Source: Strobilurus pachycystidiatus (Eukaryota; Basidiomycota; Agaricomycetes; Agaricales; Physalacriaceae). From it: DNA of 64,000 nucleotides. Location of the stretch: NCBI GenBank assembly GCA_019915135.1, contig JAHLMK010000003.1:372001-436000 (forward strand), read 5' to 3'. The stretch's first letter is position 1. Each line of letters opens with the position of its first letter. Both the position numbers and the translations under genes were made by a program. This document shows, in pieces, positions 41,415 to 50,565 of the stretch. The notes below the pieces were generated by a model. That model made no database searches. It was not told the origin of the DNA and saw only the letters and a program-made list of their open reading frames with translations.

Positions 41415-44400
41415 TCACGTAGTTCTGGCAAGGACATCTAAGGTCTTCGTGATCGGCTTACTTATGAAGTGTAGTCGATCAAAGAACTGTTTTCCAAGGT
41501 CTATAGGATCTCGTCGCGATACAAAAGGTATTACACGGAACTGAGCTATCTTGTCTTTGTAGATCGTTCCGTCCAACTCGCAGACCACATAGTTTCCTGC
41601 CGAGGTCCTTGTTACTACCGCGTAAGGTCCCATAAACCTTTCCTTGAACTTCGCATTCATTTCTGATTCGATCCTAGTGTTCCTTACTAGTACTAGTTCG
41701 CCAGTTTTGAATTTGTAGCGAGGGATACTGTTCTGGAAGTCCTCTAGGAACTTCGCAGCGGCCTTCTGTTTATTCAGAAGGACCTTTGACCTTAGTCTAA
41801 TAGTATCTTCTTTGTGCTTGATGAGCTGCCTAGCTCGGAAGGCCACAAGGTCCGAATGGGAGACCAGTCGGTCTGGTGCTTCAACCAGCCAAGTCAATTC
41901 CTCCAGGTCCATTGGCATTATTGGTTCGCAACCGGTTACTGCCTGGAACGCTGAAGTGCCTAGACTCCTCTTTATGGTAATGCGCTCAGCCCAAAGGACC
42001 TCATGTAGGAACTCTGGCCATTGCTCGGGTTTACCCCTGCATACCTTGAAGAGAGATTGACGGATATCCCAGTGTCCTCGTTCAACCTTTCCGTTGGCTT
42101 GCTTATTGTACGCCGTGATCAAGATACCTGTAATACCATATTTCTGTTCAATATGTACTAAAGCCTTCTTGATTGCTGGCCCATTGTCGGTTACAATTTC
42201 CTTGATACAACCCCACCTGCATAGAATGTCCTCGAAGATCCATTCTCCCAGCGACTCGGCGGTCTCTTCTTTGAGAGCCCTTGCCTCTGGCCAACTTGTT
42301 AATCCACACCTTGCGACGGTCACAGCATTGAAGCCGGCCCATTTTGAAGGTCGTTTCTTTCGAATGGATTCCTCTCCTGCCTTAGGCATCCGGAAGGTGT
42401 CTATATAAGCCCTTTCGTAGATACCTGGAGTCGAAGTAATTGTTGGTGCAACTTTTATGTTACGTTTCTGGCGTTTCTGGCATAGTACGCAGGTCCTTAC
42501 ATACCATCGTATGTCGACCTCCATACCCGGCCACCAGAATCGCTTCATGATGAGTTGTAATACGGAATATTGTCCTTTATGTCCTGCCCGGTCGTGTAGA
42601 GCTTTACAAACCGGGATTCGTTCATTTAGAAGTAGCACTCGACGGGGGTGGGAGTCCGAATGTGTTCGGTATAACCTTTCATGCTGGACAAAGAAGTCTT
42701 TGCTCCATTTCTCCAAGTCTTCGTCCTCAAGTACATCTTCCGATTGTAAGTAAGGTTGAAGTTTGGGCAAATAGGTCTCCCACAACCGTTCCCGTTTGCT
42801 CTTATTGAGCTCTGGGAACTCTGTGATATGCATCCAACCTTCGATATCCTTAACGTTGACTAGTCCCGAAGTCCTTACCGCTTTAGAAACCTTTATATGG
42901 TCTGGTAAAGGACTCCGCACTATTTCTTGGAAGTAGCCTCCCCTACTGTCGATGTCATTCCGGAAAGTGTCAAAGTCCAAAGGTTGCTTTTCTATAGGCA
43001 GACCCTTGGGCTCCTGGTACTCGAAGGTATTGACTTCGTCATCCTCTATGTTTATATGAGGTCTGGGTACTACTACATCATGCTCTGAAGCTGGACGGCG
43101 ACTTAAGCCATCCGGGCCATGGACCTTTCCTGGTACGTGTACAAGCGTGAAGTGATACATCAAGATCTCCTCAGCCCACCTTTGCAGGTTTGCGTTCGCT
43201 AAGGAGTCCACGTTGGATAACATGCCCTTGATGTATTTTGCATCCACTTCAATTTCTAGTTTTCTACACCCTAGAAGGTAGTACTTGCACGCGGACAGAG
43301 CTCTGAAGAGCCCGAATAGTTCTCGCTTGGCTTGCGAGTACCTTGCCTCTCTTTCGTTCAATGTCAGAGACATAAACTTGGCAAAGTATCGTTTCTTAGG
43401 GTCCTTGGGATCTACCTGGGACAGATAGAAACCTACTGCCTGGTAAGAGGTGTCTACCGACAGCGTGATTGGCGTGGACCATTCATAATTCAGTGGTTTC
43501 AGCATCGGACAAGTTCGTATGGCTTCCTTTAAGGTATCCATACTTTCCTGCTCCTCGTCTGTCCATCTGAACTTGGTAATGTCTTTGGTTAACCTGGTCA
43601 AAGGTAACGCCTTCTTAGAGTAGTCCTTTACGAATGCTCTGAAGATTCCAGCTGTTCCTAAGAACGAACGGACTTCCGTGAGCGCTTTACAAGGGGGCCA
43701 ATCCGAGATCACCTTAACACGATCTTCGGCTGGCTTTCTACCTTTGTAGGTACAGACATGTCCCACTACCACAATTTCTTCTGCACAAATGATAGCCTTG
43801 TGACCAGAAAAGGTCCCTCCGGCATGTTTCATTCGTTGTATGATCCTGTTCATGTTCACAAGGTGTTCCCAAACGAACCGCCTAACTTCAGGATGACCTG
43901 GAAGCGTTTCGTAGGTACCATCAGCTTGTTCATATCGCGTGGCAGGTCCGCGGACGGGCACATCGTCGATATAAGGTCTGGTAAAGCCTGGTATTTCATC
44001 CTTGAGAATCGTTGTAACGTCATCATGAAAGATAGGTACTGAATTAGTCCAGCCCATCGGTAAGGTTTTCAACCTTAACGCTCCGTAAGGTGTCGAGAAG
44101 GTGGTCATATCGCGGGACGCGGTGGCCAGGAGCCGTTCGTCGTATCCAACGAACAGGTCCAAGGTTCCTCCACAACTCCGTCCTGCAAAGGACTCCGCTA
44201 GTTCCTCCGTGGCTGGAGGTAACCCTGAGTGCGCAATGGTCACCGCATTGAGTGGTTCCAGACTGTGCACTAGGCGAAGTTTCTTTCCATCCTTCTTCAC
44301 AACACAGAACCACCTGGAGCGGTATGAGGAGTTCGAAGGCTCATACACGCCCGAGTCTAGTTTGTGTTTGATAATCTTACAGACTTCGTCATAGATTCCT

Positions 44401-45302
44401 GGTGGAATTGGTATATTCCTTAACACCCAAGGTGTGTGCGGTATTACCGGGATATCCACTGGTGGAAAGAACTCTGGTTTGAAGTGTCCTTTCTCAGATT
44501 CTTCCCAGGCAAAGCCTTCGTTCTGGTTACAGAAGATGGAGTCTATAATCCGTCTTTCTGCATCCGTCAGGAAGTCCCCGACGTGGTCGGCTTGTATCTG
44601 TTCCCTCCTTTCGGCAGTATACCTACCTGTGGGGACGAAGGGTGGTGGATCAGGTACTAATTCCGGCATCCCAGCTAGTGGGTCTCCCAGAATGTGGCGC
44701 TTGATCCTGAATTCTTCAGGTAAGGTTCCAAGGTGAGCTTTGGTTTTCAAGGCTACTGGCTTGTACTTCTTTCCTACGAATACACCCCTCTTAGGGATCT
44801 GACTTTCCAACCTTAGGAACTCCTGTTGTGCCTCTGCCATGTAATCCTTTGGTAAGGTTACCGACAAGCCCGTAAAGACTTGTTCTAGCTCCTTTGGTAC
44901 CCCGTAAAAGAGATTCAAAGTCGCTGTGGCGTAGGACTTAAATTCTTCTTGGTCTTCCGCAATCTGAGTGATATTGAATACCTTGCGAAAGCCTTGAATC
45001 TTGGTTGGGACCTTTAATAGTCCCGTAGGTGTCACCATATGTTCTGGGACAGTCATGTGTGTCGATGTTGGGTGCATCGATGCATGCATAAAGGCGTGTT
45101 GTTTCCTTAACCTTTTGGCTGCCTGATGAACCTTATTGGGTGACTTCTTCATGTATAAGGACGTTAAGTCCCCTTCCCCGAAGGTCTCCCTGTTATCACC
45201 AGGTATCCAACTTTGCTTTACTTCGATGTTTCCTTCTGGTGACCTTTCAAGGATCAACACGGCTTCTTCATAGGAATTTCCTACGTCCTTAGGTTCCCGT
45301 GA
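41415..45302 (-). CDS. pol: Pol of element B: reverse transcriptase, RNase H, integrase
   Basis: The frame is open from the slippery site at 45302 to the stop at 41415, about 1295 residues. No ATG stands near the start, so it is probably made by -1 frameshifting from pro. Reverse transcriptase: RSRWFCVVKKDGKKLRLVHS, GTLDLFVGYDE, PMGWTNSVPIF and the catalytic YIDDV. RNase H: LSVDTSYQAVGFYL, the AKRELFGLFRAL Glu and EVDAKYIKGM. Integrase: zinc-binding H-H-C-C (LHDRAGHKGQY ... CVLCQKRQ), then Asp, Asp, Glu in YIDTF, VTDNGPA and NGKVERGH. A basic C-terminal domain ends with MGPYAVVTR. No chromodomain is evident. All catalytic residues are present. Confidence 0.9.
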   Translation of the reverse strand, partial: SREPKDVGNSYEEAVLILERSPEGNIEVKQSWIPGDNRETFGEGDLTSLYMKKSPNKVHQAAKRLRKQHAFMHASMHPTSTHMTVPEHMVTPTGLLKVPTKIQGFRKVFNITQIAEDQEEFKSYATATLNLFYGVPKELEQVFTGLSVTLPKDYMAEAQQEFLRLESQIPKRGVFVGKKYKPVALKTKAHLGTLPEEFRIKRHILGDPLAGMPELVPDPPPFVPTGRYTAERREQIQADHVGDFLTDAERRIIDSIFCNQNEGFAWEESEKGHFKPEFFPPVDIPVIPHTPWVLRNIPIPPGIYDEVCKIIKHKLDSGVYEPSNSSYRSRWFCVVKKDGKKLRLVHSLEPLNAVTIAHSGLPPATEELAESFAGRSCGGTLDLFVGYDERLLATASRDMTTFSTPYGALRLKTLPMGWTNSVPIFHDDVTTILKDEIPGFTRPYIDDVPVRGPATRYEQADGTYETLPGHPEVRRFVWEHLVNMNRIIQRMKHAGGTFSGHKAIICAEEIVVVGHVCTYKGRKPAEDRVKVISDWPPCKALTEVRSFLGTAGIFRAFVKDYSKKALPLTRLTKDITKFRWTDEEQESMDTLKEAIRTCPMLKPLNYEWSTPITLSVDTSYQAVGFYLSQVDPKDPKKRYFAKFMSLTLNEREARYSQAKRELFGLFRALSACKYYLLGCRKLEIEVDAKYIKGMLSNVDSLANANLQRWAEEILMYHFTLVHVPGKVHGPDGLSRRPASEHDVVVPRPHINIEDDEVNTFEYQEPKGLPIEKQPLDFDTFRNDIDSRGGYFQEIVRSPLPDHIKVSKAVRTSGLVNVKDIEGWMHITEFPELNKSKRERLWETYLPKLQPYLQSEDVLEDEDLEKWSKDFFVQHERLYRTHSDSHPRRVLLLNERIPVCKALHDRAGHKGQYSVLQLIMKRFWWPGMEVDIRWYVRTCVLCQKRQKRNIKVAPTITSTPGIYERAYIDTFRMPKAGEESIRKKRPSKWAGFNAVTVARCGLTSWPEARALKEETAESLGEWIFEDILCRWGCIKEIVTDNGPAIKKALVHIEQKYGITGILITAYNKQANGKVERGHWDIRQSLFKVCRGKPEQWPEFLHEVLWAERITIKRSLGTSAFQAVTGCEPIMPMDLEELTWLVEAPDRLVSHSDLVAFRARQLIKHKEDTIRLRSKVLLNKQKAAAKFLEDFQNSIPRYKFKTGELVLVRNTRIESEMNAKFKERFMGPYAVVTRTSAGNYVVCELDGTIYKDKIAQFRVIPFVSRRDPIDLGKQFFDRLHFISKPITKTLDVLARTT

Positions 45303-46465
45303 AAACCCGTTTGTCCTCCTGGAATCATATGTCTTGGGATCTGTCCTCGACGGTAAGAAGGTAGCGATAACTTCTTCCCATTGGTGTTATCCGTAAGGGT
45401 TCCGATTGCGTTCCCGTTGGGAAGGTTGGTGATGACCAGGTTTGAAACGATCTCGAAAGGTCGTCCCAGTAGGACCTCATAGGCGGGATCCTGCAACACA
45501 TGCAACTGAAGGTAATAGACAATTCCTTCAAAGTCAAAAGGTATGTTACGAGCCAATCCCAAGGTACTGGTTCGTCCCTTGTCCGCACTTTCCATAGTAA
45601 TGGTGAAAGTGGGATCATAGGCTATTCCTAGTTCCAATGCTGCCTTGAGCGAAATGGAGGCAATCTGTGACCCACCATCCACTAAACTCTCCTTTTTACC
45701 ATTCTTGTTAATCAAGGGCCAAAAGGTTCGTAGATCTGCATTTTCCGGCGCCATATTGCCACTTATCATTTGAAAGGGACCAGTATAGTGACCTCCGGAA
45801 AGGTTTACAAACTGTTCTACCGCATCGTGGACTACAATTCCACCAATAGGTAAATCACCTTGCTCATGAAAGTTGACTGAATATAGCTCGGGTTGGAAGT
45901 GATCTTGGACCGTATCGGCCACTACTTCCGTCTTGAATACAGCCACAGGCGTGTTGCGTTTCCTGATGAAGTCCGAAATGCTCTGCTGCCAAGGGGGGTT
46001 GGTAGCTAGTAGCGCTTCGGGTAACAAGAACTTCCAGGCTTCACGCCAACTGGGATTCTTGTGCAAGAGTTCTTCTGCTAGGCTACGGCGTTGGAAACTC
46101 TTGACCTTAGGTTCCTTAGAGTGAACCTTTGGTTGGTTCTTTTCTGGCAGAGCTGAATCTGCTTTTGGTTGCGGCACCGGGTCTGGTTCTTCCATCGCCA
46201 GGACTTCGTCAAGAAGGTCCTGGTCAACAGGTTCTACTTCTTGAGTGACTTCTGGCGTGGAGAATGATACCTTAGGCGGCGCTGCTTTTGGAATGACCAC
46301 GGACACCCGGTCCTTAGGCCATGAGGTTACCTTCTTTTGTGGAGTTGAATCCACAGGTGCACTAGGTGCTTTTGCACTCTGACGAGTCTGACGAGTTTCT
46401 ACAGTGAACTGGCTCTCCGGAGGAGTATGTGCTAACTGCACTCCTTCCTTCATCGAGCCCTGCCG
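45281..46465 (-). CDS. pro: Protease ORF of element B
   Basis: About 394 residues if entered by -1 frameshift at 46465. An in-frame ATG at 46453 overlaps the gag stop (ATGA), so restart is an alternative. The first 180 residues are Pro/Lys/Glu-rich. The second half is a retropepsin-like aspartic protease with the active-site triplet in SLVDGGSQIAS (DGG in place of the common DSG/DTG) and the closing motif VLLGRPFEIVSNLVI. It should cleave the Gag-Pro-Pol precursor. The stop at 45281 lies about 20 bases after the second slippery site. Confidence 0.85.
   Translation of the reverse strand, partial: RQGSMKEGVQLAHTPPESQFTVETRQTRQSAKAPSAPVDSTPQKKVTSWPKDRVSVVIPKAAPPKVSFSTPEVTQEVEPVDQDLLDEVLAMEEPDPVPQPKADSALPEKNQPKVHSKEPKVKSFQRRSLAEELLHKNPSWREAWKFLLPEALLATNPPWQQSISDFIRKRNTPVAVFKTEVVADTVQDHFQPELYSVNFHEQGDLPIGGIVVHDAVEQFVNLSGGHYTGPFQMISGNMAPENADLRTFWPLINKNGKKESLVDGGSQIASISLKAALELGIAYDPTFTITMESADKGRTSTLGLARNIPFDFEGIVYYLQLHVLQDPAYEVLLGRPFEIVSNLVITNLPNGNAIGTLTDNTNGKKLSLPSYRRGQIPRHMIPGGQTGFHGNLRT
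45302..45308 (-). promoter_or_regulatory. Putative -1 frameshift site, pro/pol
   Basis: The minus strand reads G GGT TTT in the pro frame, a canonical X XXY YYZ heptamer. The pol frame is the -1 frame and is open from here onward. The pro stop follows about 20 bases later. A short inverted repeat TAGGAA/TTCCTA lies downstream. Confidence 0.65.
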
Positions 46466-47808
46466 AAACCCTGATAGGCGTCGGGGGCAAACTCTTCTTC
46501 TTGGGTTGGGGTTTGAACATACATCGCGACCTCAGGTGCGAACTCATCTTCTTGAGATTGGAACGCCGATACCTTAGGTGCATTTTCTTGTTGAAACTTC
46601 TGGACTTGTTCCCAAGGGCTGAGGGGCTGCTTGGGACTAACCCTTTGAATAGGTTGACTAGTAGTTCCATTTGTTACATGATATATGTTGGTACCACCAG
46701 GCTTGTAGATATGACCATTGCTTTCGCACATTTCCTTTGTAGGACAATTTGCTACAATGTGTCCTAGCTCACGACAGAAGTAGCACCTTCCATCGTTAAC
46801 TACGAACTTGTTTCCTGGGAACGCGCCCGGAGGAGCTTTGTAGAGTCCATTCGGTAAGTTGGTCGGGACTGAGACACCTTGAGCAGGTGTTTGTAGATAA
46901 ATCGGCGAGGCTTCTTGTACAAAACCTTGGGTGCGGAGTCCTTGCGGACCTCCACGCTGTAAGGTATGGAGAAGTTCTGCCATCATCTTCTGATCAGCCT
47001 TGCGAGCCTCTTCGCGTTCCTTTTCTCCTTTCTGGATAATGTCCTGAAGGCTAGCTACCCTATTCAGGTATTCATCCAACTCCTCTGTCTTGATTCGGGT
47101 GGTAGAGGCGGGAATAAGTTCTCTGTTATAAGGACTATCCTTCGCACTCTTGCTCATCCATTTATCGGTCAAGAAGTAGTTGGAGATCGCTGCCTCGACC
47201 TCTGACAACGTGAAGTCATAGGTGGGGGTTGTCCCGGCTGTTGCATTAGCTTTCGCATCACGCCTGAGGTCCCCAAGGACATTATGCCAAACTCCCTCTG
47301 TGATAGAGGACTTGATATCTTCTATAGCACCCTTATTGGTAAGTTCTCCCGACGTGATAAGATGTCCCATGATATGGAGCACTTCGCGCTGAAAGCTTTC
47401 CCATTTTTGCTTGTTGGCTATGGGCCTAGCCAGGTACGGTTCCAAGGCATCCTTTAGGTCGACCGGGACGTATGTAGGATCATTCTTTCCCTTTGAGTAT
47501 GAGGAAAGAACTGATTCTTGGAAGTCCGCCCAGACACCTTTCAGATAGTCTGGGTTTTTGTGCCACCTTAGGCGTTGTTCGTGGCCGGCGTATAGCGCGG
47601 CTACTTCCAACTTAGTACCTTGTTCGGCGATTCCTGTCTGGTCAAAGATCCAGTTGCACATCGTGAAGAACTCCCTCACATCATCGCCGGAGTGTCCCTT
47701 GAATTTGGGAGCATCCCTTGAGAATGGTATCGGAATCTTCTTGCCTTGGATCTCTTTCTTAGCTTCAGCACTAAGCTCCTCGGAAGGTACAATTGCTCGT
47801 ACTGCCAT
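46450..47808 (-). CDS. gag: Gag of element B
   Basis: 452 residues from the first in-frame ATG at 47808. The frame stays open and looks coding up to about 48318 (Ser/Pro/Thr/Arg-rich) with no ATG, so the true N-terminus is unclear. A helical capsid-like region contains FSRDAPKFKGHSGDDVREFF and WADFQESVLSSYSKGKND, the common Ty3 Gag pattern. A charged coiled coil follows (IIQKGEKEREEARKADQKMM), then a nucleocapsid CCHC knuckle CYFCRELGHIVANC. It forms the particle and binds RNA. It ends 12 bases after a slippery heptamer. Confidence 0.85.
   Translation of the reverse strand: MAVRAIVPSEELSAEAKKEIQGKKIPIPFSRDAPKFKGHSGDDVREFFTMCNWIFDQTGIAEQGTKLEVAALYAGHEQRLRWHKNPDYLKGVWADFQESVLSSYSKGKNDPTYVPVDLKDALEPYLARPIANKQKWESFQREVLHIMGHLITSGELTNKGAIEDIKSSITEGVWHNVLGDLRRDAKANATAGTTPTYDFTLSEVEAAISNYFLTDKWMSKSAKDSPYNRELIPASTTRIKTEELDEYLNRVASLQDIIQKGEKEREEARKADQKMMAELLHTLQRGGPQGLRTQGFVQEASPIYLQTPAQGVSVPTNLPNGLYKAPPGAFPGNKFVVNDGRCYFCRELGHIVANCPTKEMCESNGHIYKPGGTNIYHVTNGTTSQPIQRVSPKQPLSPWEQVQKFQQENAPKVSAFQSQEDEFAPEVAMYVQTPTQEEEFAPDAYQGFGRAR
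46465..46471 (-). promoter_or_regulatory. Putative -1 frameshift site, gag/pro
   Basis: The minus strand reads G GGT TTC in the gag frame, again X XXY YYZ. The pro frame is the -1 frame and is open through it. The gag stop follows 12 bases later. A CTCCGGAG palindrome lies downstream as a possible stem. Confidence 0.65.
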
Positions 47809-48362
47809 TACTGGAACTGGTATCGTGTTTTGGGTAGACGTGTTAAAGTCAATGAAGGGGGTAATAGGTTCTGGACTTTCGGGGTCTTCAAGGTCAGTCA
47901 AAGGACTTCCGAAAGGTGTCACAAATGCGGGACTAGGCGAAGTTCTAGAGTCCGAATGTCTTCGGGTACTGGTTGGAGTTCTCGAAGGTGATTCAGGATC
48001 TGAAGAAGATCTGATCCTAGAGGCAGTAGGTGTTGAAGGTGGTACTTGCGTACGTTTCTTCTTTTGGTTCTTGGGAGTAGTCGGGTCTGCAAAGCGTCGC
48101 TGTGCTTGAGCTACTTCACTAGGTAAACCGTTGTAAAGTGAGCCGGCGATTGGGCGATTGCTTCTTAGGCGACTAGTGATACCAGAGGTTGCTGGATTTG
48201 AAGATCCGGCAATAACTGGGTCTCCTTTTGGGGGTTGTGGATTTGCGCGGTTCTGGCTGTTGGTGTAACGACCAGAGTTCCTTGCAGCCAGTGTCTTTTG
48301 TTTATGGAGATTCCGATCTCAAGGTCGACTTAGAAGTCTTTTTCGAAATCAAAATTTACACC

Positions 48363-48380
48363 CCCTCGCGGTGGGCTCCA
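48363..48380 (-). promoter_or_regulatory. tRNA primer binding site of element B
   Basis: On the minus strand TGGAGCCCACCGCGAGGG begins five bases after the 5' LTR. The TGG start is complementary to a tRNA 3' CCA end. I cannot name the tRNA. Confidence 0.65.
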
Positions 48381-48385
48381 AAATA

Positions 48386-50055
48386 TGATGTGCAAGTTCG
48401 GAATAGACCTCTGAAAAAGAAGCTATCGTCTAACCACACTATCAATCCTTATCACAACTAACACTCCTTGTAAGGGAGATGGGGTGCACAAAGGTTCGAG
48501 AGAACAAGGTGCTTTTGGGTAATGGAGAAATAGAGATGTATTCCGAATCGCTGTAGTTAAACTACGAGTTGTTTTTGGGGGTGTAGGGATTCTGATCGAA
48601 ATGACACAAGAAAACCTTGAAGTCGTAGGCCGAACCTCTTGACGTATGAAGACCTTAAACAGCGCGAGGCAATGTAGCTTCTACCTATCAAGTGCTCTGG
48701 TGTACAAGGACTTTGTCTTGGAATCGTCAGGCCGCTACCGCAGGTTTTACGCCACTGGACTGCTAACGATAAGGACTCCTTCTTGCACTTAAACCAAACT
48801 TCTAGTGTCTTGCACCGGGACCAAAGGTTCCGAAAGGTGTCTCAGACGTTGACAACACTCGTTCAAACTCAACTTATTCCTCAAAGGAAAGTACTTCACG
48901 AAAGAGCGTGAGTGCAGGGCAGAACCACTTGCAAACCGGCCTTCTTGCGAATACAAGGTTCTAACACCAAGTAGATTCGTTGGTACTCGACTTGGTACGT
49001 CGGAATAAGGTTCTTTTGAGTCTTTCAAGGAGTTTGGCAACACCTGATGTCTTTAAATCTTGGAAAGGTCTTTGGGGTCTTTGGGTACTTTGCAGAAATG
49101 AGTCGAAACTCGAGATAGATTCACTACAACGGCTGCGTCTGACTAGCGGCTACTGGAGGGGGCTCTAAGCTACCGAAATATGGGTCCTTTGGGCCCTTTT
49201 ATACTACTGGTGGGTTCCTACTGAGTAAGCATCTATTCTAGGATCGGATACATCGGACTTTCGAGTCATACAAGTGCTGGATTCTTATTGGCTATCCCTG
49301 GTCAAAACAACTGCGGACAGGCCGCTTGGTCCTTTAGCCATATACGCCACCTTGGCGGTATGGTACAATCCTTGTGCCCAGGAGATCAAGGTCCGATAAG
49401 GACTTCGATCCTTAGGTATCTTTATGTTGCAAGGTCCTACGGACACCTGCTTTCTTGTGGATAGGTTGGATGGAGATCGTTAAGAACGTCCTTTCGAGCG
49501 CAGACACTACAGGGGAGTGCTTTCTTAAAGTGGTAATACACCCTGCTTTCGGGGTGGTCCTTGATCGTGGATCATGATCGATCGGCATAGCGGAAGGCGT
49601 CGGTTCGGAGTCCTTGACAGCTCCGAATATTGTTTCCCCAAAAGGGTTGTGACGTCCTTGAACTATTTCGGGACCTTCCAGGTCTTTTGGGTGAGGTGCG
49701 CAGGTCTTGGGTCGCTCGAACTGAACCGACTGGAGACCTTTGGACCCTCCTTGGGTGCGAATGGTTATAGCACATCGTCTGTAGTACAAGGTACACGCAA
49801 AGGTACGGGATCTTGAAAGGGATCCAACGCGCGGATAAGGATATTCGGATGAAGGTGATCGAAAGTTTCGATCGCGCCTGTCCTAAAGGACTTGTTAAGG
49901 CGCCTGGACCTTGTCCTGGAGGCTTGCCCGCGTCAAGGCAGTAACTCCTGCGTGCTCTATCCTAAGTACTTGACTGGAGGTTCCTAAGGTCTTTGGGCTG
50001 TTCAGGAATCGCAAAATTCCCCGTTTCTAGTACTGGAATAGTACCCTGCGTATCA
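48386..50055 (-). repeat. 5' LTR of element B
   Basis: 1670 bp, near-identical to 36593-38262; begins TGAT and ends ATCA on the plus strand. Confidence 0.9.
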
Positions 50056-50063
50056 ACGCCACG

Positions 50064-50444
50064 ATGAACCACCTCGAATTAGCGGGCGCTGTAACGACCG
50101 CAATCGCCCTCGCACTCCTGGGGAGATGCGTCTGGCTACTGGAAACCAGGCTGAAGGGTGGGGATCGGGGATCCTCACCGCTTCAGAGGAACAACCACTT
50201 CATAACCCCGTCCCGCCCCTTCCTCCCGAGGCCCCCTACCATCAATCCCGTCCGAGTACGACGCGATGTAGATCAAGTCGCGGAACGCGTCCTCCACTCG
50301 TTCCGTACGCACCCACCCGTCCCGCGTCACATTGGAAACCCCCCTCGTCCAAGGAACCAGCAAGCGATCACCACGGAATGCTTCCAGTGTCGACGTGTGG
50401 GACACTATCGACGGAACTGCCCCCAGCTCCCCCTTCGAACCTAG
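50064..50444 (+). CDS. Small Gag-like zinc-knuckle ORF of element A
   Basis: 126 residues starting eight bases after the insertion point of B. The N-terminus has a hydrophobic stretch (AVTTAIALALLGRCVWLL) that could be a membrane segment. The middle is Pro/Arg-rich. The end carries one CCHC knuckle, CFQCRRVGHYRRNC, as in nucleocapsid proteins. No capsid-like region is visible. In a pol-less element this may package the RNA into particles of a helper. Its promoter and leader are now separated from it by B. Confidence 0.6.
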   Translation: MNHLELAGAVTTAIALALLGRCVWLLETRLKGGDRGSSPLQRNNHFITPSRPFLPRPPTINPVRVRRDVDQVAERVLHSFRTHPPVPRHIGNPPRPRNQQAITTECFQCRRVGHYRRNCPQLPLRT

Positions 50445-50565
50445 ACGAGCGGAACGACCACGAACTTATCATTCAAACGGACACATATAACTACTACGGA
50501 AAATCGCTATAGGACACCCGAACAAATGACCTGATCATACACCAAAGATCAACACACAAACCTCC

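Larger units (their letters stand above)
36593..50055 (-). mobile_element. Complete Gypsy-type LTR retrotransposon B, nested in element A
   Basis: Two 1670 bp LTRs (36593-38262 and 48386-50055), TGAT...ATCA, differ at two sites by eye (T/C in the CTTGTGAAT/CTTGCGAAT stretch; G/A after CCTGGTC). The target duplication is ACGC (36589-36592 and 50056-50059). Reading on the minus strand, the order is 5' LTR (48386-50055), primer site, gag, protease, RT-RNase H-integrase, a fourth ORF, polypurine tract, 3' LTR. RT before integrase marks it as Gypsy/Ty3. All ORFs are open, so it may be active. It entered A about 7 bp before the start of A's zinc-knuckle ORF. Confidence 0.93.
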
